In this document: piece by piece, positions 1 through 11,592 of the stretch | Layout of the letters: each line of letters opens with the position of its first letter | Position numbering within the stretch: the stretch's first letter is position 1 | NCBI RefSeq assembly: GCF_963855985.1 | Contig: NC_087110.1 | Span: 4,021,001-4,085,000, forward strand | DNA length: 64,000 bases | Direction of reading: 5' to 3' | Origin: Ostrinia nubilalis | Taxonomy: Eukaryota; Arthropoda; Insecta; Lepidoptera; Crambidae | Notes under the pieces: model-generated | Seen by the model: the letters and a program-made list of their open reading frames with translations, nothing else | Databases searched by the model: none | What the model was told of the DNA's origin: nothing | Translations under genes and position numbers: made by a program

Positions 1-118
1 TACGAGATTGTAATAATATATAGAATCCATTATTGGCTGTAAGAACAAAAATACCTGTTTGTATTATTATTAAAAAGAGCTGTGGTTTTCTGAATTAAGA
101 AAAATAAAATAAAATACA
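1..118 (+). repeat. 3' tail of a retroposon fragment
   Basis: The first ~118 bases end in an A-rich tail after a GAGCTGTGGTTTTCTGAAT motif. The reverse complement of 9788-9830 carries the same motif and a similar tail, so this is a dispersed repeat. It interrupts the block downstream of the UGT first exon; homology with 62220 and 45740 resumes at about position 125. The family is not identified. Confidence 0.5.
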
Positions 119-592
119 ATAAAACTCAAAGTACGTATTCTTTTATTTTTAATTAAGGCTATGCTTTTACTGGATTTTCACTGGAAACTACATCAGTATT
201 AATAAGAATGGAAATACTGGAGTTCACAGAATTGATTTACAATTCAAATAACCAACACACTCGCATAAGAATGTATGGCATCGCTTCTTAAATAATCGTT
301 TTTAATCTACTTAGGATAGTATTCTGAATTTGATGATGTTTTTCATAATCTGGTTTTAGTTTTTGTAACTTTCTATTTAAAGATTCACTAATAATTTCAC
401 TTGTATAATTACAATATTAACTAGTTGCCACTGACACCATTTAATTTTCATAAACACAGTTTACAAACCCAATTTAATTTAGATTGATATACAAATAGTT
501 TTTTTGTTTCTAATGAGATTTTCACGAAGCCATAATAAAGTGTTTTCGTTATAAAAAATCTTGTTTATGCTAATAAAGAATCATTAACTTAC

Positions 593-1417
593 GTTTGGCA
601 GATCCCTTTGAGGCTTTTCGTGGATTCCATGAATATGTATGACATTCGGTGGGACGGGCCTGGAGCCCTCCCAAATTGGATGTATGTTCAAAAACAGCAG
701 ATCCACATTATTACTCAATTCGTTAATAGAAGGAACATCACCGAATACCCTTTTGAGCATTGCGTTCTCTTCTTCCAGAAGTTGGGTGTCATAATAATAT
801 TGCATCTGGTAGAATTTCGCTAACTCTGTCACTTTGTCCCACATAGTCAAATTATAAAGCTTCTGTCTTACAACGGAGGGATACAGCAATTCATGTATGG
901 GTGCACCAACAATTGAGTAAGTATCAAACGTTCCACCAAAAGAACTGAACTGGATCAGTGGCGCTTTAAATAAGTGTGCCAGAACCGTTAATTGCTTTGC
1001 AAGCTCTTCGACTATCACCAGATCATATTTATTATTCTCATTTATCACACTTCTCACTTCTGAACTCATCAATTGCTTTTCTATAATATCGTTCACCAAT
1101 TTGAATATCAGTTTGATTTGTGACACAATATCGTCATTTTCAGTTGATCTTTGTAAAAATTCTTTCTTCCATATTCCATAAGATAAGTCATGTAAATCCA
1201 CTTCCTTTAAATTTGGAGGAGCTGGAGTTTTCGTGAACACTGGGTCTGTAGTCAGAACGGTCACTTCATGTCCTCGCTTTGCCAGTTCTTGCATCAAAGA
1301 CCTGAAGACGACTTGATGGCTGATCGACGGTGCTGGGAAGTACGCAAGAATTCTAGCCGCTTCTGATCCCGCACACGATAAACATAATGCAATTAATAAA
1401 AACGTTACGTCTGGCAT
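593..1417 (-). CDS. UDP-glycosyltransferase first exon (UGT33-like), partial gene
   Basis: This exon encodes the N-terminal, aglycone-binding half of an insect UGT (275 aa), with an ATG in a CAGCAGCC context. Residues 1-20 form a signal peptide ending near G-S-E-A. The mature start A-R-I-L-A-Y-F-P holds the expected catalytic His34 (S-I-S-H-Q), and Asp132 sits in the K-Y-D-L-V-I-V-E motif as the probable charge-relay acid. The frame runs to a GTAAGT donor at 592-587 (phase 0, after L-P-N), exactly as in the exons at 46183, 47487 and 62431. Exons 2-4 are not in 1-592 and must lie to the left, unless this is an orphan exon. The exon is a mosaic: downstream of about position 800 it matches the 46183 exon type, and upstream it matches the 47487/62431 type. 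The UGT call is firm; the subfamily is inferred. Confidence 0.93.
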
Positions 1418-2039
1418 GGCTGCTGGTAGTTAAACTAATGATAAGTTCCGCAATATTGTTTTAGAATCGCGTCACACGTATGAATTGGAATATCATGATG
1501 AGTTCAACTACTCAATTAGATCGTAGCAAGGTCCATGTGATGTGCATGTCATTGTGCCAATCTATTAATAGTGTAGCAAATTATATGAGACAACTGCCCC
1601 AGATAGTTAAAAGGACGCATGTGATAACAAGTCAAAACGGAGATTCAAAAAAATTTAATGGATTTATTTAGGTACTGCTCTTTAATCAAACTGATATAAA
1701 AAAATGCTAGATGTCAATGTAGGTATCTTTTTAATAAGATGTTGAAATACTCGCAGCCGACAATATTAAAAACCAAAACTGCAAAAAATACTAAAAGTTT
1801 TGTAACGAATTTTAAACACAGGGTATTTTTTGCTACTACTTCATTTCTATGCAAAACATTAGCCAAATGAAACTGTATCACATTAAACTCAGCAAACAGA
1901 GTGGAGTGACGACAGTCCATCGGTCAATGCCAAATGGTCGACCGAATTTATCTTTGCCCAAAGCTGCTGGAGTAATTTAATTGTTTTTTGATGTCGGAGT
2001 AATGGAAAATGAATTTTCTAAACGTTGTTGGTTTTAAGA
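1418..2039 (-). promoter_or_regulatory. conserved upstream block of UGT first exon
   Basis: These ~620 bases are closely similar to 48312-48960 and 63256-63920, which lie upstream of two other first exons, so the block duplicated together with the exon. It should hold the promoter and 5' UTR, but no TATA box or named factor site could be assigned safely. Only one arm of the 54-bp palindrome found in the other two copies is present here (from 1479). Confidence 0.5.
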
Positions 2040-2042
2040 ACT

Positions 2043-3413
2043 CTGCCCTCATAAGCCAAAAAGCGGCATCTCAAAAAAGTGAGAATCGAGATAATTCATG
2101 CTTTAGTTTTTTTGATTTAGCGTCAACTTAGAAAAGTATTTTTTGAATTATTAATTCATCATATCTTATTGATGTGTTGAAAAAAAGGAAAAAATATGTT
2201 ATTTACCTCATTTTTGAGATACCGCTTTTGGGCTTTAAATAATAATTATGTTTATTAGTTACCGCATTTTGTTTTAGTGTGTTCATAGGAATTTTCACAC
2301 AAAAGTTTTTCTATACATTTTTGCTAAAAAACCTTGTAAAAGAAAATAAAACACGAAAAAAGTTCATTTGGAAATAATTTTAATATACTTCAGATCAACA
2401 TTATTAGAAAATTTTAAATTTTGAAAATAGGCATCTATGTCATAAATCACTCAGAAGTATGGGAGCTCCCTTTTGAAGCGATTTCAAGATATTGTTCTTC
2501 CTGGCTTGCGAAATGCCATTATGCATGGTTTTTTCTTTGGAGGTAGAAGAACATGCAATTTGGTTTGGTGGTATAAATAGTTATTTTATGCGCATTTTTT
2601 GCCATTTTTACAATATTTTAATTAGTTTTTTAGCGATAACTTCAGAAATTTTAGAGATATCTTGATGAAACTTGTATCAAGCTGTAGAGGATAAAATTAT
2701 GCATCTGTGTAATTCATTAAAATATTGTAAAACTAATTGCCACTTGGAAAAAAATTGCAAAAATCGCGATTTACCTAAAGAAAGAGATGGCGGGGAAAAG
2801 GGCAGGGCAGTAGCCTGGCCCTATAAATATGAAACGAGTTTCTCAAGTCAGCAAGTTTAGTTCAGTTCCGAGTTTAGTTCAGATTATAAACACTAAAGTA
2901 AAAAATAAAATTAACTACTTTAAAAAAATCGGCTTTTAAAAATAAATTGACTCCAAAAAAGTACACTAAAAAGTAGAAAAATAGTTACGTTATTTATAAA
3001 TTTTTTGCTGAGCAGTAAGTAAAAAACATTGCTCTGATTTATTGATAAGTTCACATTTAAATATCGCCCTTATTGTTCATCAAGTAGCGTTTATTTTTGT
3101 GCAACAAACTGTGCGAGTGCAGCGGCATCTCACATTTTGCGAATGATTTTCGCCTAATTTTACTAAGCGCAAGAGCCGTAAGTAAATATACGGCCATTGT
3201 GATTAAAAATAATGAGATACCTCTCAGCCTCTTAGTAATATCGTATAAATTTGAGATATGCAATATTTTCTTAGTATTTTTAAGGTAGTTTCTGGGTAAG
3301 ATAGTGTTATGTTGCTTCATATAACCTGTAGGGAATTTGATAAGCTATCAGATGCAACAAAAATCAGAAAATTGACTTTTTTTGAGATACCGCTTTTTGG
3401 TTTATGAGGGCAG
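2043..3413. mobile_element. 1.37-kb terminal-inverted-repeat DNA transposon, non-autonomous
   Basis: The ends are inverted repeats of about 36 bp: the left begins CTGCCCTCATAAGCC and the right, reversed, CTGCCCTCATAAACC, with three or so mismatches. The triplet ACT flanks both sides (2040-2042 and 3414-3416) as a target duplication. The upstream blocks at 48960 and 63920 lack the insert, giving an empty-site control. Short ORFs inside (for example 2672-2860) resemble no transposase. A 3-bp duplication fits PIF/Harbinger-like elements, but the superfamily is not established. Confidence 0.8.
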
Positions 3414-3416
3414 ACT

Positions 3417-3745
3417 GTGCCTATTTGTGTTTGGAAATTATAGCGACAATTATTGTCAATGCCATAAATATTAAGTAAGCTTTTGTATGTAACAAAAAAA
3501 CTTTATCGCTTTACTCAATTCGATAGGACATGAATAGAGAACCACAATTATTATTTTGGCTTTATAAATTTTGATAGTAGTTACATAACTTATGGTAAAT
3601 AACTTAATTTGTAGAGTTAAAAAAGATGAAATGAAAGATAAAAAAACAAAGTTTCTTCAAAAAAGTCTTATTAGTCTAAAATATGCCCACGATTCAATTC
3701 AGAAGCGTACTTGCTCATGTGTATAATTTGTTTTCGTGTTTGTAC
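3417..3745. repeat. continuation of UGT upstream duplicated block
   Basis: Homology with 48975-49320 resumes directly after the transposon, including the shared stretch GCCCACGATTCA and the following ~60 bases, then stops near 3745. This marks the outer edge of the segmental duplication carrying the first exon. Confidence 0.7.
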
Positions 3746-3789
3746 TCTCGTGTAAGCAATAATTTTGCGACTTTTTCTACTTATCATAA

Positions 3790-4033
3790 AGGTGTATCTT
3801 CTGTATTATGATTGCTCTATGGCGCTAGGTCCGAAACTCAGTCGCACAAGCCCTGCTCTATTACAAGGAACTTTTCCTAACTTTGGCCCGAAGTAGCCTG
3901 TCGCAAACTGTAATTGAGTTGCTCAAGAGTCCATGTAATCCTCAGGTTTCGTAACAGACATAGTTTGCTACATTTTAGTCTGAGTAAGGCCAAGGTAAGA
4001 AACCTTGAAGAAATTGAAGTATTAGATCTGTAA
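3790..4033. repeat. dispersed ~240-bp repeat, copy 1
   Basis: Nearly identical to 56492-56726, both starting around TCTGTA and ending at ATTAGATCT. No ORF was seen. Family unknown. Confidence 0.65.
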
Positions 4034-4166
4034 TACTAGTTTGGGATGTCCAACTCTTTACGAATTGGAGTACGGATATAAGTAAGGTTATTAGTAATAT
4101 TTACCGTATTGCAGAATAACAATTTAATAGCACCTGTACTAGCACCTATTATTCTTGATTCATAAG

Positions 4167-4255
4167 TCTGTTTTTTTTTTATGCATAACAAGGCAGATAT
4201 TTGACCGCAATCGCACCTGATGTTAAGTGGGATGCAGTCTAGGATGGTACATATC
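4167..4255 (+). repeat. short interspersed repeat (ATGCATAACAAGG family)
   Basis: The core ATGCATAACAAGGCAG, followed by a TTGACCGCAATCGCACC motif, recurs at 45118-45190, 61618-61690 and, inverted, 56290-56345. It is probably a retroposon 3' end; the family is not identified. Confidence 0.5.
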
Positions 4256-5892
4256 TGCCCTGTAAGTGCCTATTCACTCTCGCCTAGAAAACTCCCGGAT
4301 TATAAGTCTTCGTTAACGTCCTCTACTTGGTCTAAATGATTGAAATTCTACCAATCAAATACCTCAACCTATGATTGAAATTGAAGCAGTTTTGAGTTTC
4401 ATATTTTTACCTATTATGTTGCAACTATGTACTATTTCAGATGCCATAGTAATTTTCTTGATGTGTCACGCTTTTAATAGGCAAATGAAGAGTTTGATTT
4501 GATTTGATATAATGCCACGACAAGATCTTGTAGTCTATTAGCCCGATATTATCCTTTATCATGATTTTCCGTTATTAATCGTCTTACAAAGCGATAATTA
4601 CTCACGTCACTGTTCGAATGTTAATACCGGCAATGTATCAGCACGAGCAGGTGTTCTGTTGACAGCATATAGGGTGTTGACCATTTAACATTTGAATTAT
4701 TATTCCTTTAATAGTGTTCAAATCTATTTGTACCTTTTCTTTAATGTACAAAATTAGTTAAATGAGTTTTAATTCAAGGTAACGATTTTATTAAAATAAT
4801 TTTTAATTAGGTTTTAATTGAGAAAAAATATCTCGTTAAAGCGCTCTCTCCTACATAAATTACTTTTATTTTCGATCCAACGTAATAAAAAAAATCGACA
4901 GAATATGAAACTACTTTTACTTATTTACAATCACATTATACACTACGTTTGAGATCTAAACTTACAATATAAATTAAAAAAATCATGAGCCACGACAAAA
5001 TAAAAGTCCTCAAATATGAAAATTCAAAAATTTACCGCCATTTTGAATCTGTGTCACGGGCATCATGGAATTATGGAACAATGAAATGCAGCCGTCACTC
5101 TGGTATAACGGTACTGGAATACTAGACGGGAATGGTCTACTAGTCTAGTAGAAAAAAGAAAGAAAGAAAAAACGTTAAATTCGGCACATTAAAAACAGAA
5201 AATTACAGAATTTAACAGTATCGTATAGATAGTAATGGTATTTGTAACACCCTGTATTACAAAATACAATCTCCAGATTGTGTTTGTTACATGTTATCAG
5301 TAAGGTAGCCTGAAGGCATTTGCAGTCGTATTCGGATCCCGCCAGGGGCATTACGTTAGTGTGTATATGTAAATTATTTATTGTTAATAGGTTATAGCGT
5401 ATTTTATTTATTATTATTTTCTTACCAATTTTTGTATTTATTGTATGTTTTTAATCTTCAAAATACCTATCTTAAATTCTTATTTTTATGTACATATTTT
5501 ACCTTGTATTGTACTCGTAATAAGTGCTTTTTTGCACCAAAATCATAAACTTAAAATGTCAACTTTCCTAGGTAGATTTTAATGAAACTTTTTTAAATTG
5601 ACGCAACCAGAAATCGAATCTTAAACTTCACCTCGTTTAAGATTCGATTCATTGCATCGTTAACAATAAAGGATAACAGAATCCACGATAATTGAGTTAC
5701 TTCCCTCCATCGAACGTCTCTAAGGGAAAATCACGAACTTCCATCAATTTAAGATTCTAACGTGTTATATTCTATTGAAGAAAACTTTTCCAATTACAAA
5801 ATTCTCAGACTGACGGCTGGTGAACGAAAAACGCATAAAAACTGTTCATCAGAGAAAGACTCATCAAAGAACGTCATTTATTGACACACTTT
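4256..5892. other. intergenic, no gene seen
   Basis: AT-rich with stops in all frames. A hairpin with 15-nt arms (AATCGAATCTTAAAC at about 5612 and its complement at about 5636) and a short AAAG-rich run near 5155 are the only structures noted. Confidence 0.4.
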
Positions 5893-6012
5893 ATTGGCTC
5901 ATAAAGGTAGCAGGATGGCGCTGAATGCAGACAGCTACCAACCGGGCAGTGTGGAAATCATTAGGAAATAAATGTTCAGGAGTAGATTTCCTGTGGCTGA
6001 AATGATGATGAT
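5893..6012 (+). mobile_element. RTE-type LINE 3' end relic
   Basis: Translation gives a decayed K-V-A-G...M-Q-T-A-T-N-R-A-V-W-K-S, the C-terminal tail typical of lepidopteran RTE reverse transcriptases, followed by a (GAT)n tail. Related tails occur at 11990, 18044, 21420 and 37908. Confidence 0.6.
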
Positions 6013-6111
6013 GATTTTGAACGTACCTACTTTATTGGCACAGGCATGGTCCATACCATTGACTCTAAAAAACTGCTATTGAGATAAGTTTTCTAGACCA
6101 GAAAATGTAGT

Positions 6112-6240
6112 GTACGTGGACGGATGATCTGGTGAAGGTCGCGCGAAGCACCTGGATATATATATATATATATAGCAGAACCGGTCGTTAATTCTTTCGA
6201 GAAGGATTTTGTCCAGCAGTGGACGGCATTTAGGTTAAAA
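6112..6240 (+). mobile_element. RTE LINE relic with (TA)n insertion
   Basis: Begins with a W-T-D-D-L-V-K-V-A-like frame (ACGGATGATCTGGTGAAGG) and ends with a decayed Q-Q-W-T tail. A (TA)n tract at 6156-6173 interrupts it. Confidence 0.45.
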
Positions 6241-7767
6241 AAAAGACTTAATGTTAGCATCTTAGATGTCAATTAAATTAAACCAAAAATGTCTTTATTT
6301 GTTTACACATACATGAGTATAATCAGTTGTATACATTTGCGATGACAGACAAAACAAAGCATATTATCACATAAACTTCACGCATCCAACAAAAAGTTAA
6401 CTACCACATCAGCATAATTCGTATCAGATGGTACATCATGCTACACTTGGAAGCAACTTATGTACTTGTAATAGGAGCGATTTTGCTACAACCATGTAAC
6501 ATCTGATATGCTCCCGAGTATTCGAATTATCATTTTCCGAACATTTGTTGTATTCTTTGCTTTTGTCTTGCACAGCTGACGGTGGCATTTGCCAGTTTTA
6601 ATATTGGAAACTTTACTTTCAGATTTAGAAAATGGAGGTTTTTCTATACATTTACTCAATATATTGATTCAGGTTTCAATAATATGCAGTAGAATATTGA
6701 ATTAGTGAATCAAAAGTAATACCAAAATCATAAATTATCTATCTATTGTAATTTATCATAGAGTAACATTTACCTACTTCCCAGTTGGTTTATAATAATA
6801 ATTAAAAGTATAAAAGTAAGCAATTCTATTTTCATCTTATGAGTGTATAAGCAAATCAAGCTACAAAGAATGATAGAAAGAACAATTTTATAAAGACTTC
6901 AGTAGATTTTTGAATTAAAGTAAATGAATACCTACACTTTGTATTATTTGCGTTAGCAGCACATTCTGAAAAATATTATAAAAGCTTGACATCCCATAAA
7001 TGAAATCTTATTTTTTTAGAAATCCACTTACATTTTTAGGAAACAACAAATAATAAATACACCCACGATAATCTTCAATACTGCACACTTTGTAGTCTGG
7101 CAGCGTGCCTTCACATTTTGTTTAGTAGGTTCGTGCTAACACAGTAAAAAATAAGAGTACCTACTATATTTTCATGCAAACGCATTTTAACCAACTTCAA
7201 AAAAGGAGAAGGTCTCGTCTGTATATTTTTTGAATTTGTGACCACTTTCTGTTAATCATGAACATACTTTTTTCCTTGAAAAGTTTTTTTTTATTTGAAG
7301 TATTCCCTTTTAAAATCAAAATTACTGGAAAATTTATCATCCATATAAATGAGATTCCAAGAGTTGGGAAATAATAAAGAGATTGGACAGCTATATAATA
7401 TTTAGGTGCGATGTACAAAGGGAGAACATAATAATTTCAGGGCACGCTTTGGGCGGAACATCAATTATTTTACTTTTATTAGTACAAAGATGTCTTACTA
7501 CTTTCTTTCACTGTGGTGCTCACTTCCTTGTTCAAAGGCGTGTTGACTTCACAACAAATATAATATTAAAAGATGGATAGGATGAGAAATTATGGGAGTT
7601 CCGTGATATTGCGTTTAAGATTGAGTTATTTATATCGAAGATAAATGAGATAAAAATATTACTCTGACAAGGAAAATAAGACAAAATCTCCTGTAAAGGT
7701 AATTTTATGGGTTCTGTTGCCACGTGATTTCAATATGGTTGATAAATAACTCAAAATATTATGTAGG
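6241..7767. other. intergenic, nothing recognised
   Basis: AT-rich sequence with short open frames only; none resembles a known protein and no inverted-repeat element was found. Confidence 0.4.
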
Positions 7768-7769
7768 TA

Positions 7770-8036
7770 CTTGCGGGCGCCCGCGACTTCGTACGCGTGG
7801 ATCCCGTTTTACCCCCTTCATCTATCTTACGCGGTTTAGATTTTTTCATACAAATGTTTTTTCCCGCTAACTTCCGTTCCCGTGGGAATTTTGCAATATC
7901 CTCTTGTAACTAAGCTTTAAGTTTACTAAGGTACCTGTATGCCAAATTTCAAGCGTCTAACTTAAGCGGTTTAGATTTTCATACAAAAGGATTTTTCCGC
8001 TAATTCCCGTTCCCGTGGGAATTCCTAAGTATACTA
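7770..8036 (-). mobile_element. Helitron-like element, partial
   Basis: Reverse-strand copy of the family whose full copy is 57426-57938; it contains the GCGGGCGCCCGC end region, a GGATCCCGTTTTACCCCC motif and two CCCGTTCCCGTGGGAATT modules. The 5' half is missing. Confidence 0.6.
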
Positions 8037-8439
8037 TAAAAATGAAATTTATTTTTAAATTTACCTTTATTAAATTACATCGCCCAGGAGATTTCCTTGA
8101 CGCTTACAACATTCGATCAACATGTATCAAAATCTTGAAATGCGTTCGTTAGAATAGGCTAGTTTCCAAAAAAAATTTTTTAGCCCGTCTTGTTTAATAT
8201 CAAAAAATATTGGACACATATATTTTTATTTGTCAATCTAACAAATAATTACCTACATAGTTATGGTGCGTTGAAGTTCCCTTTTTGCACTTTTTGCAAG
8301 CACTTTTATGCACTCATTGACGTCACGGGCCTCATCTTATGAACTTTGGCGCGCTTTATCTCTTTAAATTTTCATTAGTTTGAAAAAGTGAAAAATACGT
8401 GTAGAGTATTTTTTGATAAGTTAACTGACGGACTAATTA

Positions 8440-8940
8440 AAACTCTTGCTTTTTGACCCAGGAAACATCCCTATTACCTCGAAACCTATTTTCAATTTTT
8501 TGCCGAATAGGTCAATGCTCGGGTTCAGTTGCTGCATGGTTGTTGGATTATAAAAGTATACTCTATTCTTAATGTAACACCACAAAAAAGAATTTTCTGG
8601 AGTGAGGTCAGGGCTTCCTGGTGGCCAGGAGATGTCATCCCTGCCTGAAATTATTTTTTTGTGGGAACATGTCTCTTACCATCTAAATGCTCTCATTTGA
8701 AGTGTAACACGTAGCCCCATCTTGATGAAACCAAGTGCACTGGTCATAGCCTTGCGAATCTTGCAGCTTTGAAAACAAAAAGCTTTTCAGCCTACCAGTA
8801 TAGCGCTCTCAAAAATTAATCATCCTTTCAATGCAACAAATCAATTAAGCAGGGGTGAAATCTCACTCCCTCTAAGAAGCGCTAATCTCATTCCAGCAAA
8901 CTTCTTTTTGTGTGGTTACCTTATGAGCAGAGTATACTCT
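8440..8940 (-). pseudogene. decayed DDE (Tc1/mariner-IS630 type) transposase
   Basis: Reading the minus strand across frame breaks recovers W-F-H-Q-D-G-A-T-C-Y-T-S (around 8733-8698), the block around the second catalytic Asp of DDE_3-type transposases, and then W-P-P-G-S-P-D-L-T-P-E-N-F-F-L-W (around 8630-8580), the block with the third acidic residue. Several stops and shifts lie between and before these blocks, so it is inactive. No terminal inverted repeats were identified. The motifs are characteristic; boundaries are approximate. Confidence 0.75.
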
Positions 8941-9184
8941 AATAATCCAAAAACTCTGCAGCATTCATCCACCCTGAATCCATTTCGAGGTAATTCTTAG
9001 AAAAGTTTTCAAAAATTTTGATGTATGTTGACCGAATGTTGTAAACGTCAAGGGAATCACATATACGATAAAATTTATAAAAAAAAGTAAATTTTAAAAT
9101 AAATTGCACTAAACGTTTATTTAGTCGTAATACATTAACTTAAAATGACTTAAAAACTAAAATTTAAAAATTACTAATGATAAA

Positions 9185-9742
9185 AACTATTTACAAAATA
9201 AAAAATACTTCACCCCCAGCGCCGCAGTCAGGAATGGTGCCCAAAAGGCTGGCAGCATTGCCACGTTGAATGGCCAGGCTAATTCTCTGACCAAAATAGC
9301 TGCCAGCCTTTTGATCACCGGTCACCTCGGTGAGCCTCTTTGCCAGTTCCTTATAAAAGGAACGAGCGCTTGGACCCCATGGTCCCATAGTCTCAACCCC
9401 AAACGGCACAAATATATAACTCTCATTGAGAGCTGCATATTTGCGCCGCTTGGAGCACTCAGCCGAGGCCGCCGCCGCGCCTGCGGCAAGGGAGGTACCT
9501 CCTGTATGAGACGGAGCAAGCGTATCCGCGCATGTTGCGTCCCACACAAGAGGACGTCCCTGCTTCCAGGGAATGAGCGTCATGCCGTCAGGTCTCTTGC
9601 CGTCGTCACGGAATATGCCGTTAGGCTCTAAAACTGCTGGCACATTGACGGCGACAAGAGCTCTGCGGATGACGTCATTGATGCAGGCGTGTCGGGAGAC
9701 TCGACCAGCGCTCATTTGGCATGAGAGTCCTTTAAATTGCAA
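9185..9742 (-). CDS. retroelement fragment with restriction-endonuclease-like domain
   Basis: An open frame of 183 aa with no host-gene resemblance that I know. It carries G-K-R-P-D-G-M-T (P51-D52) and then L-V-W-D-A-T-C (D68), a spacing that recalls the PD-(D/E)xK restriction-like endonuclease at the C-terminus of some non-LTR retrotransposons; the expected lysine is replaced by Thr70. A conserved-looking F-G-V-E-T-M-G-P-W-G block and an A-I-Q-R-G-N-A-A block follow. Downstream is an AT-rich 3' UTR to about 9065. The frame is 5' truncated near 9742, as expected of a dead-on-arrival LINE copy. GC content is higher than in the surroundings. The endonuclease assignment is inference; the mobile-element origin is likelier than a host gene. 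Confidence 0.55.
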
Positions 9743-9882
9743 TAGTTAAAGTTCTACAAAAATTTTATTTTATTTTATTTTTATTTTTCTTTATTCAGAA
9801 AACCACAGCTCTTTATAATAATAATACATATAAATAATATAAATGTACAGTTTTCGTCTCCTTGAATTTTCAAAAGTGAACT

Positions 9883-10335
9883 TTCTTCTGGGCCACCCTG
9901 TATAACCTGCCCAGGAGTATGAAGAATAATTATGCCAAGTTTCGTTCAAATTCGTCGAGTAGTTTTTGTTTCTATAAGGAACATACAGACAGAAAGACAG
10001 ACAGACAGACAAAAATTTTACTGATTGCATTTTTTGGCATCAGTACCTCTATTACGAAAAACTTTCGAGTTCGTTTCGTTTGCGTATTCAAAGTGCCATC
10101 GAAAAATTTTGTATGAAAAATTAAACAGCGCCCCCTAGGGCGGCTATAATATAGGGGGCGCTGTTTAATTTTTCATACAAAATTTTTCGATGACACTTTG
10201 AATACGCAAGAAACGAACTCGAAAGTTTTTCGTAATAGAGGTACTGTACCTGTCGATCACTAATCACCCCCTGATAGTTATTTTGAATAAATTTCATGTA
10301 TACAGAATCGACCTCTCTACAGATTTAATAAAAGT
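9883..10335 (-). mobile_element. Helitron-like element interrupted by a fold-back MITE
   Basis: Reverse-strand copy of the 57426-57938 family, recognised by the CCTGCCCAGGAGTATGAAGA block, a (CAGA)n tract and the TCGATCACTAATCACCCCCTGA block. The palindrome at 10042-10245 splits it. Confidence 0.65.
10042..10245. mobile_element. 204-bp near-perfect palindrome (fold-back MITE)
   Basis: Arms of ~100 bp start AGTACCTCTATTACG and end with its complement; the centre is a GC-rich CCCCCTAGGGC...GGGGGCG. Only a few mismatches and a 2-nt gap separate the arms. It sits inside the Helitron-like copy, so it inserted later. Confidence 0.75.
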
Positions 10336-10372
10336 ATAGATATTTTTTATCAATTATTTTGAAGTAACTATC

Positions 10373-10490
10373 TAAGGCTTGGTTGCACCATCTTACTTTA
10401 ACTTTAACAAACGTCAAAAATATTAAACTCCACACAAAATGCATCGGTCATCATTTACGGTTAAAGTTAGGTGGTGCAGCTCTGCCTAAG
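10373..10490. mobile_element. ~118-bp MITE (GGYTGNGTTGCACC family)
   Basis: Ends AAGGCTTGGTTGCACCATC and the inverted GATGGTGCAACTCAGCC-like sequence; the same family occurs at 32984, 43299, 45213 and 61713. Confidence 0.7.
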
Positions 10491-11090
10491 TAGTTTAAGC
10501 ATAGTTTTGTAAATTCTACTATAATAATATTAACTTATTGTTATTGACTTATAATGATAAAAACAGACTAAGTAATTATAATTTTTACACGCCGAATATC
10601 GGTAAGACATGTTGATACTAACAAAATCTACTAACACCAAAAATATATTTCTGTATTGTCTCACACATGGTCTGATAAATAAAAATATCTTTATCTTTAT
10701 CTTTATCTTAAATAATTTCACTCAATATTATCAACACAATGTAAAATAATGCTAAAGTCGACTATTTTGTCATACAAAATAAATGCGATGCGATGCGTTG
10801 CGGGTAATGCATTCAATGCAACTACTTACTACATTGTTTATGATGCACAAACCGTCGGGCCCGGAGTATCCAACATAAATATTCATTAATTCATCTCTTG
10901 GTTACTATAATTAAAATTCATTTAAGTTTTAATTTATTCATAATGAGCAACAACATTCAAATTCAAAGTACTAGACGAACTTTTCTTTAGTACATGCTAG
11001 TTAATTAAAATCAAAAGTTTTTGAAAAGTTCCGTAAAAGAACAAGAATGGTGTATGTTTACATCTTCACTGAGTTTGTGGGACATGATAG
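10491..11090. other. intergenic, no gene seen
   Basis: AT-rich; a (TTTATC)n stretch near 10686 is the only repeat noted. Confidence 0.35.
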
Positions 11091-11091
11091 T

Positions 11092-11592
11092 AAAGGAGCG
11101 TATTCACTAGGAGCATTTGCTTTGCGAATTTAACTCGCGAGCGTAGTTCGGTTGCGACCGAATCGAACAATTTTGTTCAGTATGCCAATCTAGACTCTAC
11201 ATTTATCTACTTAGTGTAGAGGTTTACATGGGGCCAAAACTTTTTTCTTGGTTTTAATTAAATTTACTGTTGAAGAGCGACAACAAATACCAGAGCCTCA
11301 TACATCATTTACAGTCAGCGTCAAATAGTTCGTGACCCTCAAAATAGCCAAAAAGTTGGCCACACGTCTTTATTTCAATTGAAATAAGGTTTGTTTGACA
11401 TTTTGGTCACGTTGGGTGTCACGAACAATTTGTCGCTGGCTGTAATAGCGATAAAATAGATCCTGATCCTGAACAAAAAAATATTCGAGACATTAATTTA
11501 TGTCTGTAAGGCAGCTTAACAAATTAATATTCGCGAACGAATAATTGCGAGCCAAATGCGCTAAGTGAATGCTCCCAGTGAGTATACACCTT
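11092..11592. mobile_element. ~500-bp inverted-repeat MITE, diverged
   Basis: The left end (AGGAGCGTATTCACTAGGAG) and the reversed right end (AAGGTGTATACTCACTGGGA) match imperfectly and are followed by matching GCATTT and CGCGAA motifs. A second MITE lies inside. Confidence 0.45.
11312..11442. mobile_element. 131-bp TA-flanked MITE (mariner-like)
   Basis: Terminal repeats CAGTCAGCGTCAAATAGTTC and, reversed, CAGCCAGCGACAAATTGTTC, flanked on both sides by TA. Non-coding. Confidence 0.75.
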
